Source of the DNA: Bacteroidales bacterium
GTDB lineage: Bacteria; Bacteroidota; Bacteroidia; Bacteroidales; UBA1402
Assembly: GCA_003506275.1 (NCBI GenBank)
Contig: DOBD01000187.1
Span: forward strand, 1-9,122
DNA length: 9,122 nucleotides
Reading direction: 5' to 3'
In this document: positions 1 through 5,478 of the stretch, piece after piece
Position numbering within the stretch: the stretch's first letter is position 1
Layout: each line of letters begins with the position of its first letter
Program-made: the position numbers and the translations under genes
The notes under the pieces: generated by a model
Databases searched by the model: none
Told to the model about the DNA's origin: nothing
Seen by the model: the letters and a program-made list of their open reading frames with translations, nothing else

Positions 1-31
1 GTGTCTTAACCCCCCAAATGCTTGGACAAAA
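1..31 (+). repeat. IS left terminal inverted repeat
   Basis: Imperfect inverted repeat with the right end at 1406-1435. The shared blocks are GTGTC, AACCCCC and TTGGACAAAA; the middle six or so bases differ and one base is inserted in this copy. It carries the presumed transposase binding and cleavage site. Confidence 0.8.
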
Positions 32-62
32 TTTGAAAAACAAGTTAGGTCTATTAAATTTG
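32..62 (+). promoter_or_regulatory. Candidate IS promoter giving a near-leaderless mRNA
   Basis: TTTG at 32-35, a 19-base spacer, then TAAATTTG at 55-62: a full match to the Bacteroidota vegetative promoter pattern TTTG-N19-21-TAnnTTTG. The orfA start codon is at 70, only seven bases past the second box, so the transcript would begin within a few bases of the ATG. The assignment is by motif only. Confidence 0.6.
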
Positions 63-69
63 GAAAATT

Positions 70-381
70 ATGACAACAGAAAGAAGAAAGTTTACAGCCG
101 AGGACCGTCTTTCAATATTGAAGGAAGCCGAACGAGAAGGTCGTGCCACCACGTTGCGTAAGTACAGCATAGCTCCATCGTTGTATGACCGCTGGCGTAA
201 GAAATACCTAAGTGACGGTCTTAAGGGATTAAAGGATGCTCATAAGCGCATTGATCCCGATGTACTGGCGCTTAAGGAGGAGAACGAGCGCCTGAAACGC
301 ATTATCGCCAAGCAGGCGTTGGAACTCGAGGTAAAGAGTGAGCTGTTAAAAAAAACTTCGTTTCAAACCTGGACAAGATGA
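70..381 (+). CDS. IS3-family transposase OrfA (helix-turn-helix subunit)
   Basis: 103 aa. Residues about 5-55 form a transposase_8-type helix-turn-helix (RRKFTAEDRLSILKEAE, then SLYDRWRKKYLSDG) that would recognise the element's ends. Residues about 62-95 are a heptad-like leucine zipper or coiled coil (LALKEENERLKRIIAK) for multimerisation, as in other IS3 OrfA proteins. The length is normal for the family. The last codons overlap orfB by four bases (ATGA), and an A8 run at 348-355 allows a -1 frameshift to make the OrfAB transposase. OrfA alone usually acts as a regulator of transposition; that role is family knowledge. The start is the first ATG after the candidate promoter, with no room for a leader. 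Confidence 0.92.
   Translation: MTTERRKFTAEDRLSILKEAEREGRATTLRKYSIAPSLYDRWRKKYLSDGLKGLKDAHKRIDPDVLALKEENERLKRIIAKQALELEVKSELLKKTSFQTWTR
348..354 (+). promoter_or_regulatory. Programmed -1 frameshift slippery heptamer (A_AAA_AAA)
   Basis: In the orfA frame the codons read TTA AAA AAA ACT, so the heptamer A_AAA_AAA is in the register needed for tandem -1 slippage. After slippage the next codon is AAC at 354, and that frame is open through the orfB ATG at 378 (residues NFVSNLDK then M), giving a continuous OrfAB fusion. This is the standard way IS3 elements make their active transposase. Confidence 0.8.
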
Positions 382-1394
382 GCGTTGTACGTCAATTTCA
401 GCTCGACGCCTCAGTCAAGGAGCTGTGCAGTTGGACTCAGCTACCCCGTAGCGTGTATTATTATCAGCCAACCAACGGCAGGAAAGGAGTCCCGCCAAGT
501 GTTACCACCACCCGAACGGACGGAACGGTGGTGGATAATTCTCAGGTGGTCGAGGACATTCGTACGGCCTTGAGTGGAGAGTTCGTCTGCTATGGTTATC
601 AGAACGTGACCATGGATCTGAAGGACATGGGATACATCATCAACCACAAAAAGGTATACCGCCTGATGGACGAGAACAAATTGCTGCTGGGGAAGGTCAT
701 CCGAACCTCTGGTAAGCGCAACTTTGTTCGTTTCCGAAGGATTGAGGCCACACGCCCCATGGAGTACCTCTGCTGGGATATCAAGTACGTCTGGGTGCAG
801 GGCGAACGCAGGAACTTTTACCTACTCTCCCTGATGGATGTCTATACCAGGCGTATCTTGGCATGGATATTCCAGGGGAGCATCCGTAAGGTCGATGTGC
901 TAAAGATGTTGGAACGGGTAGATCTTTCACACGGTCTGAAGGGCGTCACCCTGCGCAATGATAATGGATCGCAGTTCATCGCCAACAGGGTGCGGCAACA
1001 TCTGCGCACCCTGAACGTCTACCAGGAATTTACCCACGTGGCCACACCACAGGAAAACTCCTATATCGAGTCCTTTCACAGTAATCTCGAGCGGGAAGTC
1101 ATCAGACGATTCGAGTTCTCCAGCTATTACGATGCAAAGACCACCCTCTCCGACTATATGGACCATTACAACTATAAAAGACGGCACACAGCACTTAAAC
1201 GGGTGCCACCCATGGTAAGATGGAACGAATATTTTTCTTCTTCCTCAGCTGATATGCTCCAAACAGCGCAGGGCTCGGAGGCAATGTCAAGAGTGGACTG
1301 TAAGTCCACAGAGCTTGCTCTTGACATTGACGGAGAGAACGCTATCTTTGCAGAGCAGGTGAGGAAAGAATCTGATAACAAAGAGCACCTATGA
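378..1394 (+). CDS. IS3-family transposase OrfB (DDE integrase core)
   Basis: 338 aa. An N-terminal HTH_21-like region (about 55-110, with GYQNVTMDLKDMGYIINHKKVYRLM) precedes an rve/integrase core. The catalytic triad is visible: D134 in CWDIKYV, D195 in RNDNGSQF and E231 in ENSYIESFHS, a D-E spacing of 36 that gives the family's DD(35)E signature. The region around 255-285 (DYMDHYNYKRRHTALKRVPP) is the typical end of the core. About 55 further residues form an extended, poorly conserved tail. The ATG overlaps the orfA stop, so expression could be by -1 frameshift, by translational coupling, or both. No internal stop or missing catalytic residue is seen. Confidence 0.93.
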   Translation: MSVVRQFQLDASVKELCSWTQLPRSVYYYQPTNGRKGVPPSVTTTRTDGTVVDNSQVVEDIRTALSGEFVCYGYQNVTMDLKDMGYIINHKKVYRLMDENKLLLGKVIRTSGKRNFVRFRRIEATRPMEYLCWDIKYVWVQGERRNFYLLSLMDVYTRRILAWIFQGSIRKVDVLKMLERVDLSHGLKGVTLRNDNGSQFIANRVRQHLRTLNVYQEFTHVATPQENSYIESFHSNLEREVIRRFEFSSYYDAKTTLSDYMDHYNYKRRHTALKRVPPMVRWNEYFSSSSADMLQTAQGSEAMSRVDCKSTELALDIDGENAIFAEQVRKESDNKEHL

Positions 1395-1405
1395 GAACAC
1401 ATACT

Positions 1406-1435
1406 TTTTGTCCAACTTATAGGGGGTTGGGACAC
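1406..1435 (-). repeat. IS right terminal inverted repeat
   Basis: On the minus strand this reads GTGTCCCAACCCCC, then a variable stretch, then TTGGACAAAA, matching the left end. It lies just past the orfB stop. The start codon of a downstream open frame (1391) sits upstream of it, so the repeat is read through as coding sequence in that frame. Confidence 0.8.
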
Positions 1436-1792
1436 GGCACGATACAGTCGCCTTCGAGTCAAATCATGGCTTATAGTCCACTACGCAAAGGTGTTGGCAA
1501 TTCCGGTAATTCTCCTATATCCATTCCCTTGAAGAGCAATTATTTACGAAAAAAAAGCGCTTCGATTAGTCCCAATCCATCCCAGGGATCTTTTACTGTG
1601 AACACCGGTTGGTCTGAAGAGGAAGCAGGTGTCATAACTATCTTTGACTTGATGGGAAAGCAAGTCATAAGTACGAATGTGAAAGGTGGCCAAAAGCAAC
1701 TTGTTCTGGAGGTGCCTCACGGGATGTACCTTGTAAGAGTCACAAAAGAAGATCACCAAGCAGAAACAATCAAGCTGATAATCAAACATTAG
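1436..1792 (+). pseudogene. 3' remnant of a type IX secretion cargo gene, cut by the IS
   Basis: The chromosomal part encodes about 118 residues. The last 80 or so match a type IX secretion (Por) type A C-terminal sorting domain: SPNPSQGSFTV, then ITIFDLMGKQV, then VPHGMYLVRV and a closing TIKLIIKH. In intact proteins this domain directs passage through the outer membrane after Sec export and is then cleaved, with the cargo often anchored to the surface. Here the signal peptide and functional domain are lost because the IS lies directly upstream. The frame stays open into the IS to an ATG at 1391 that overlaps the orfB stop, so a 133-residue IS-fused peptide could be made by coupled translation, but it would have no signal peptide. 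The stop is two bases from the next gene. Confidence 0.8.
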
Positions 1793-1794
1793 AA

Positions 1795-2502
1795 ATGGCG
1801 AACATGAAAACGAGGTATATCAGTAGAGTTACAATTTATTTAAGTGTATTGCTGATACATGGATGTTGTCTAGAGGACTCTGATTTCTATGAACAGTTAA
1901 CAACTGATGATTTAAGTCATTTGTATTTTGACCGTGATAAGGTCGTTTGTGAAGAGGAAGATATTGAATTCATGGACTCGGTAACCTTTCTATTGAATTC
2001 AAGAGATACAGTAGCCTGTGCAGCGAAGACACTGATATGGTCAACAATAGATCATTCACTTGGAATAAGTTATGATGCTAACGGTAAGTCAAGTATAATA
2101 GTTGATAGAAATATTGGTTTCTCTTCTGCTACTATTACAATCTATAAAAAATATAACAAGGATTACTCATCCCAAAAAACCATCCGTGTTTCAAAAGGGG
2201 ATGGCGGAAATGACTTGGATAAGGTCATCTCCGAGCCAATCACCCTCGATACAGCCATGATTTTGGGACGATTGTATGAGTCTGTGTATAAGTTTGATTT
2301 TCCGAGGGAAAACGGTGATTTGGGTATTAAATCTGTGTATTTTGCCAAGAAGTACGGCTTCATCAAGATTGAAGGCCATGATGGCAGCAAGTTGGAGTTG
2401 ATTGAGGTTAAGTCGAAGGGAGTGAAAGCGCATGAGACGAAGAATCCAGCTTCAACACCAATAGTAGGATTGGAAGAGAAAAACAAGGAAGTAGGGAACT
2501 AA
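1795..2502 (+). CDS. Unrecognised outer-membrane lipoprotein
   Basis: 235 aa. The N-terminus has a basic start, a hydrophobic stretch and a lipobox-like LIHGC with the lipidated Cys at about residue 24. His at -2 is unusual. The acidic residues soon after the Cys (LEDSD) resemble the Bacteroidota surface-export signal. I recognise no family. The middle (about 45-130) is strand-rich and could be Ig-like. Residues about 180-205 (VYFAKKYGFIKIEGHDGSKLEL) resemble the end of many Bacteroidota lipoproteins, where a 'YFA..YG.IKIE..DG..LEL' strand pair closes the fold. After that comes a charged, low-complexity tail that may be a late addition, because a second copy of this 3' end downstream stops much earlier. 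An alternative start is the ATG at 1804. It follows the sorting-domain remnant by two bases, suggesting an old operon now separated from its promoter by the IS. Confidence 0.75.
   Translation: MANMKTRYISRVTIYLSVLLIHGCCLEDSDFYEQLTTDDLSHLYFDRDKVVCEEEDIEFMDSVTFLLNSRDTVACAAKTLIWSTIDHSLGISYDANGKSSIIVDRNIGFSSATITIYKKYNKDYSSQKTIRVSKGDGGNDLDKVISEPITLDTAMILGRLYESVYKFDFPRENGDLGIKSVYFAKKYGFIKIEGHDGSKLELIEVKSKGVKAHETKNPASTPIVGLEEKNKEVGN
2391..2425 (+). repeat. Copy 1 of a duplicated lipoprotein 3' segment
   Basis: The first 27 bases differ at one position from 3235-3261, with a few more differences in the last bases. It encodes LELIEVKSKGV within the lipoprotein. Three of the four differences up to the Val/Ala codon are synonymous third-position changes (GAG/GAA, AAG/AAA, GGA/GGG). 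Confidence 0.85.
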
Positions 2503-2534
2503 AAGGCCTTTCTTGATAAATATCAGTAAGTATC

Positions 2535-2565
2535 TTTATAAGTATATACAAATAGTATATATTTG
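2535..2565 (+). promoter_or_regulatory. Candidate toxin-antitoxin promoter
   Basis: TTTA at 2535-2538, a 19-base spacer and TATATTTG at 2558-2565. The second box fits TAnnTTTG fully and the first differs at one base. It lies 17 bases before the antitoxin ATG and overlaps the inverted repeat proposed as operator, as expected for an autoregulated module. Motif-based only. Confidence 0.55.
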
Positions 2566-2566
2566 T
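2548..2566. promoter_or_regulatory. Candidate operator of the toxin-antitoxin module
   Basis: A perfect 7-base inverted repeat, ACAAATA - GTATA - TATTTGT, overlaps the TAnnTTTG box. In addition AGTAT recurs at 2529, 2541 and 2554, spaced 12 and 13 bases, close to one helical turn. Ribbon-helix-helix antitoxins commonly bind such short, regularly spaced sites in series, so either arrangement could be the site of self-repression. Which one is used cannot be told from sequence. Confidence 0.45.
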
Positions 2567-2582
2567 GATAAATTGAAATCCA

Positions 2583-2813
2583 ATGAAAACAATCCTTTTA
2601 AAGTTAGACGATTCAACATACGGAGAGACGGAGAGCATCCTGACTCGTATAAGAAAACCTCGTAATAGATATATTAATGAGGCTGTTGCGTTTTACAATA
2701 AATATCAAAAACGCCTGCTGATTGAGAAACAGTTGAAGGACGAATCCAATTTGGTAAAAGAGGAGTCTATGCGCGTTCTTAACGAATTTGAGTCGTTAGA
2801 GTATGTTGATTAA
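2583..2813 (+). CDS. Antitoxin, ribbon-helix-helix-like, partner of the MazF-type toxin
   Basis: 76 aa. The first strand (TILLKLDD) and two helices (about 11-24 and 28-43, with KPRNRYINEAVAFYNKY) fit a ribbon-helix-helix DNA-binding dimer of the MetJ/Arc/CopG kind. The second half (about 44-76) is charged and helical (EKQLKDESNLVKEESMRVLNEFESLEYVD), as expected for the flexible part that wraps and blocks the toxin. It overlaps the toxin gene by 11 bases, so the two are translationally coupled, with the antitoxin first as usual. Size and position are typical. The fold is inferred from pattern, not from a profile search; a MazE-like AbrB fold is less likely. Confidence 0.75.
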   Translation: MKTILLKLDDSTYGETESILTRIRKPRNRYINEAVAFYNKYQKRLLIEKQLKDESNLVKEESMRVLNEFESLEYVD

Positions 2814-3150
2814 GCAATTTGAGATTTGGATTGCGGATCTAAATCCACAGATAGGAACCGAGCCAGGGAAAACACGTCCTGTGTTGGTCATACAAACAAA
2901 CCTCCTGAATAAAGTTTCTCATCCATCCACTTTAATCTGTCCGATAACGACGAATGTTGTTAATGAATCTGACATATTGAGGGTGCACATAAAGAAGGGT
3001 GTGTCGAATGTACATGAAAATTGCGATATACTAATAGATCAAATGCGCGCCATTGACAACAAGCGACTGATAAAAAAGGTCGGGAATCTGCCCTATGATT
3101 GTGTTGAAAAAGTAAAAGAAAATATTCGTATAATCCTTGATTTGGACTAA
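2803..3150 (+). CDS. MazF/PemK-family endoribonuclease toxin
   Basis: 115 aa, the normal length for the family. The N-terminal strand QFEIWIADLNPQIGTEPGKTRPVLVIQ carries the conserved GxExxKxRP loop, with R25 at the position of the catalytic Arg of MazF. The ICPITT block (about 45-50) supplies the conserved Thr, and ILIDQMRAIDNKRL (about 76-89) is the third family motif, with D79, Q80, R82 and D85 typical of active members. No key residue is missing, so it is probably an active, sequence-specific mRNA interferase. The cleavage site cannot be read from the sequence. Held in check by the product of the overlapping upstream gene. A hairpin terminator follows about 30 bases after the stop. Confidence 0.92.
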   Translation: MLIKQFEIWIADLNPQIGTEPGKTRPVLVIQTNLLNKVSHPSTLICPITTNVVNESDILRVHIKKGVSNVHENCDILIDQMRAIDNKRLIKKVGNLPYDCVEKVKENIRIILDLD

Positions 3151-3179
3151 AGAACTACTGGTCATAACGCCACCCAAAC

Positions 3180-3221
3180 CACAGCCGCAAGGCGGCCGCG
3201 GTCTGGCTGTGCTGTTTTATT
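3180..3221 (+). terminator. Rho-independent terminator of the toxin-antitoxin operon
   Basis: Stem CACAGCC (3180-3186) pairs with GGCTGTG (3205-3211) around an 18-base loop that is itself GC-rich and contains GCGGCCGC. A short T-rich run, CTGTTTTATT, follows. Placed about 30 bases after the toxin stop and before the lipoprotein remnant. Confidence 0.65.
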
Positions 3222-3234
3222 GAAGATTCTGTAT

Positions 3235-3273
3235 GTTGGAATTGATTGAGGTTAAGTCGAAAGGGGCGTATTA
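3235..3273 (+). pseudogene. 3' end remnant of a second lipoprotein copy
   Basis: In frame this reads LELIEVKSKGAY followed by TAA, against LELIEVKSKGVKAH in the lipoprotein gene upstream. Nucleotide similarity begins abruptly at GTTGGA and stops at about the Tyr codon. Mostly synonymous differences suggest that it diverged as coding sequence in an intact paralogue before its body was lost. It has no start codon or upstream open frame and is not expected to be translated. Confidence 0.65.
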
Positions 3274-3308
3274 AACAAGTGGTGTAGAAACGTTGTAAAG
3301 AGGTTTAA

Positions 3309-3338
3309 GGGATGGCAACCCTGGCGGGGTGCCATCCC
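3309..3338. repeat. GC-rich palindrome (9-bp stem), possible terminator of the WbqC gene
   Basis: GGGATGGCA pairs perfectly with TGCCATCCC across 12 bases, and inner CCC/GGG pairing can extend the stem past a one-base bulge. It lies about 30 bases past the stop of the minus-strand WbqC gene. On that strand the following sequence is CTTAAACCTCTTT, a weak T tract, so it may end transcription or protect the 3' end. It also looks like the repeated intergenic palindromes (REP-like) of many bacteria. Confidence 0.5.
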
Positions 3339-3367
3339 CCGGAACCCCCCGGAACCCCCCGGAACCC
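3337..3367. repeat. 10-bp tandem repeat (GGAACCCCCC)
   Basis: Two exact units at 3341-3350 and 3351-3360 and a third partial unit (GGAACCC) at 3361, preceded by a C run at 3336-3340. The array ends at the WbqC stop codon and runs directly into the palindrome. A repeat of this kind can change copy number by slippage. Confidence 0.85.
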
Positions 3368-3987
3368 TAGAGGGAAAAAATGGATTCGGGGCCGAGGTTG
3401 AAGAGGAGGTCGAGGATGCTGAGGTTGGGGAGGAAGGGGCGTTTGTGGTCGAAGACCTGGTAGTAGGGTTGGGTGATGAAACCGGTAGATTCGGGGGCTT
3501 GCTTGGGGTGCAGGCTGTAGCGAAGGTCAGTCCAATCAGGGGAGAGTTGGCCTTCTGGGAGGAAGGTCTCGGTTTCACTCATTGTGGGGTTGAGACCCAA
3601 CAGATCACAGACGGTGGCGTGCTGGGCTTGGTTGAAATCGAAGAGGTAGCCGGGGCGTTGTTCGAAGAAAGGACGGAAGTCGTCCTGGTAATAATCAAAA
3701 TAGGGACTGGATTTGTAGGCAGCGACCAGGGCATTCCAATGCAGGTGCTGCCAGTTGCCGTGGTCGGACAGCTTGATGTCTTTGATGCCGGTGTGGCCCG
3801 ATTTGTTGTGTTCCACCGGCAGAGACAGGGTCATGGGACCGTTGGCCGTGGCGATGACACAGCGGTTGCGCCAGGACTGCTTGACGTAATGCTCACAGGC
3901 TTCCAATACGGGGTGCTGGCTGCGGTTAAAGTGCCAGTACCAGGAAACGGGACCGAAATAGGCGGTGGCGAACAGAGTTGTGGTCAT
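3367..3987 (-). CDS. WbqC-family protein
   Basis: 206 aa. The family opening is clear (MTTTLFATAYFGPVSWYWHF), followed by LSLPVEHN, IKDIKLSDHGNWQHLHWNALVAAYKSSPYFDYYQDDF, the conserved core of WbqC-like proteins, and a C-terminal 'PLSPDW-like' LSPDWTDLRYSLHPK segment. WbqC proteins are linked to polysaccharide biosynthesis by gene context elsewhere; in Bacteroidota this member sits beside signal peptidase genes and its reaction is unknown. The start is set at 3987 because homologous sequence begins here; the frame stays open upstream to 4113, but those residues overlap the divergent peptidase gene and look non-coding. A TACCTTTG box on this strand (4026-4019) agrees with this start. No signal peptide or membrane segment. 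Confidence 0.88.
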   Translation of the reverse strand: MTTTLFATAYFGPVSWYWHFNRSQHPVLEACEHYVKQSWRNRCVIATANGPMTLSLPVEHNKSGHTGIKDIKLSDHGNWQHLHWNALVAAYKSSPYFDYYQDDFRPFFEQRPGYLFDFNQAQHATVCDLLGLNPTMSETETFLPEGQLSPDWTDLRYSLHPKQAPESTGFITQPYYQVFDHKRPFLPNLSILDLLFNLGPESIFSL

Positions 3988-4018
3988 ACGTGCACGGTGA
4001 AAAGGCTGTTTACGGGGG

Positions 4019-4026
4019 CAAAGGTA
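4019..4026 (-). promoter_or_regulatory. Candidate -7 box of the WbqC gene
   Basis: On the minus strand TACCTTTG fits TAnnTTTG and lies 31 bases before the chosen ATG. No TTTG is found at 19-21 bases upstream, so this is a half-match only. Confidence 0.4.
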
Positions 4027-4047
4027 GGTCTTTTCCGCGTTTTTTTG

Positions 4048-4055
4048 TACGTTTG
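4048..4055 (+). promoter_or_regulatory. Candidate -7 box of the aminopeptidase gene
   Basis: TACGTTTG fits TAnnTTTG and lies 22 bases before the ATG at 4078. No clear -33 box at the right distance. A perfect 7-base inverted repeat (GTTTGTG at 4051-4057, CACAAAC at 4063-4069) overlaps the box and the expected transcript start, and could be an operator or a 5'-leader hairpin. Confidence 0.42.
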
Positions 4056-4077
4056 TGAAAACCACAAACAGACAACC

Positions 4078-5469
4078 ATGTTCAACAAGGAGATTTACCA
4101 GCAAAGACGTCACCGCTTGTGTGACCAGTTATCCACCGGTCTCGTGCTCTTACCCGGGCACACCGAGTCACCCATGAATTACCCGGAAAACACCTACCTG
4201 TTCAGGCAAAACAGTCATTTTCTGTATTTCGCTGGTTTGGACATGCCCGGTTTGTTTGTGATCATCGATGTGGACAGTCGCGATACCATCCTTTTTGCCG
4301 ATGAACTCACCATCAACGACATCATTTGGACGGGGCCCAAACCCAGCTACAAGGAAATTGCCGCCACAGCCGGTATTGAAAAGGTGTTGCCTGTGGCTCA
4401 GCTGGCTCCCTATGTGGAAAAAGCCCTGGGTCAACAACGCACGGTGCATTACTTGCCGCTCTACAGAGCAGAAACAGCCGTGCAACTGGGCGCTTTGCTA
4501 AACCGTCACCCGGCAACCTTGGCGGAAGGTGTTTCCGAAGCCTTTATCAAAGCGGTGGTGGCTCAACGGTCGGTGAAAAGTCCCGAAGAAATCGCTGAAA
4601 TCGACAAGGCTTCGGAAGTGGGATACCTCATGCAGGAATACGTCATGGCCAACATGCACGCCGGCAAAACGGAACGGGAATTGGCCGGCATGGCCGAAGG
4701 CTTGGCTCTGTCGAAGGGAGCCGGTATTGCTTTCCCCATCATTTTGTCGCAACGCGGAGAGGTGCTGCACGGCCACGACCACAGCCTGGTCTTGAAAAAG
4801 GGCAGTGTGGTCATCTGTGATTGTGGGGCCGAATCGCTGGAGCATTATGCCTGCGATTACACCCGTACCACGCCGGTGGACGGTCGCTTTTCTCCGTTGC
4901 AACACGATTTGTATAACCTGGTGTTGGCCGCTAATAACAAAGCCTTTGAGTTGATCAAGCCCGGTGTCTATTTCAAGGACGTCCACCTGGCCAGCGCCCT
5001 GGTGTTGGCTGAAGGGTTGAAGGGCCTGGGGCTTTTGAAGGGCGACATGCAAGCTGCTGTGGCTGCCGGGGCTCACGCGTTATTCATGCCTCACGGACTG
5101 GGTCACATGATGGGGCTGGATGTACACGACATGGAAGATTTAGGTGAAAACTACGTAGGGTACGATGAAACCATCAGCCGCAGTACCCAGTTTGGGCTGC
5201 GCAGCTTACGTCTGGGGCGCCGCCTGCAAGAGGGCTTTGTCTTGACGGTGGAACCGGGCCTGTACTTCATGCCGGCCTTGATTGAGAAATGGAAGGCTGA
5301 AAAAATCAACGCCGACTTTGTTTGCTATGACAAAGCGTTGGCGCTGGTTGGCACCGGTGGTCTCCGCATTGAAGACGACGCTATTGTGACGGCCGATGGT
5401 TGCCGGATGTCAGGCTCGAAGCGGCCACCGGTCACAGTGGCTGAGATTGAAGCGTTTTACAAGGATTGA
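4078..5469 (+). CDS. Xaa-Pro aminopeptidase (aminopeptidase P, M24B)
   Basis: 463 aa; cytoplasmic, releases the N-terminal residue from peptides with proline second. An AMP_N domain (about 1-135, MFNKEIYQQRRHRLCDQL to the LPLYRAE segment) precedes the pita-bread M24 domain (about 165-455). All five dinuclear metal ligands are visible: D248 (CDCGAE), D260 (CDYTRT), H343 (PHGLGHMMG), E392 (VEPGLYF) and E432 (RIEDD), with H339 as a further conserved active-site His. It is therefore likely active on two metal ions, usually manganese in this family. The ATG at 4078 is chosen because the homology starts there and a promoter-like box lies just upstream; the frame is open back to 3445 but that stretch is antisense to the WbqC gene. 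No signal peptide. It converges on the lepB-like gene with five bases between stops. Confidence 0.94.
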   Translation: MFNKEIYQQRRHRLCDQLSTGLVLLPGHTESPMNYPENTYLFRQNSHFLYFAGLDMPGLFVIIDVDSRDTILFADELTINDIIWTGPKPSYKEIAATAGIEKVLPVAQLAPYVEKALGQQRTVHYLPLYRAETAVQLGALLNRHPATLAEGVSEAFIKAVVAQRSVKSPEEIAEIDKASEVGYLMQEYVMANMHAGKTERELAGMAEGLALSKGAGIAFPIILSQRGEVLHGHDHSLVLKKGSVVICDCGAESLEHYACDYTRTTPVDGRFSPLQHDLYNLVLAANNKAFELIKPGVYFKDVHLASALVLAEGLKGLGLLKGDMQAAVAAGAHALFMPHGLGHMMGLDVHDMEDLGENYVGYDETISRSTQFGLRSLRLGRRLQEGFVLTVEPGLYFMPALIEKWKAEKINADFVCYDKALALVGTGGLRIEDDAIVTADGCRMSGSKRPPVTVAEIEAFYKD

Positions 5470-5478
5470 TTCAATCAA
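5466..5478. repeat. Palindrome spanning the convergent stop codons
   Basis: TTGATT-C-AATCAA: the two arms contain the stop codon of the aminopeptidase (TGA, 5467-5469) and of the lepB-like gene (TCA on this strand, 5475-5477). Arms of six with a one-base centre are too tight for a normal terminator hairpin, so its symmetry may be chance. No other terminator is obvious in this junction. Confidence 0.5.

Larger units (their letters stand above)
1..1435 (+). mobile_element. Complete IS3-family insertion sequence
   Basis: About 1.43 kb, bounded by imperfect terminal inverted repeats and holding two overlapping frames (orfA, orfB) with a DD(35)E integrase-type transposase. The left end reads GTGTCttAACCCCC and the right end, on the other strand, GTGTCccAACCCCC; both ends share TTGGACAAAA further in. 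IS3 elements usually end in TG...CA, so the exact ends may be 2 and 1434. The bases right of the element would then be CGG, and the single base visible on the left (G) fits a 3-base target duplication, but the left flank lies outside the window so this is untested. Both genes look intact, so the element may be active. It has cut into a type IX secretion cargo gene. Confidence 0.9.

Noticed and set aside
2163..2486. Minus-strand frames opposite the lipoprotein
   Set aside because: No domain or promoter, and the plus frame has a signal peptide and lipobox.
3341..3367. CRISPR-like array
   Set aside because: Units are 10 bases with no spacers, so this is a plain tandem repeat; no cas genes are present.
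3252..3578. Minus-strand 108-codon Ser/Pro/Thr-rich frame
   Set aside because: Overlaps the WbqC 3' end in another frame and reads through the tandem repeat and palindrome; the low-complexity product is an artefact.
3445..4077. N-terminal extension of the aminopeptidase frame (about 211 codons)
   Set aside because: It is antisense to the WbqC gene, has repetitive Val/Gly-rich composition, and the recognisable AMP_N domain starts at the ATG at 4078 behind a promoter-like box.
3988..4113. Upstream extension of the WbqC frame
   Set aside because: The 42 extra residues overlap the divergent aminopeptidase start and promoter region; the family N-terminus MTTTLFATAYFGP begins at 3987.
4498..5076. 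192-codon minus-strand open frame opposite the aminopeptidase
   Set aside because: Antisense to the conserved M24 catalytic domain; His/Gln-rich composition typical of a mirror frame.
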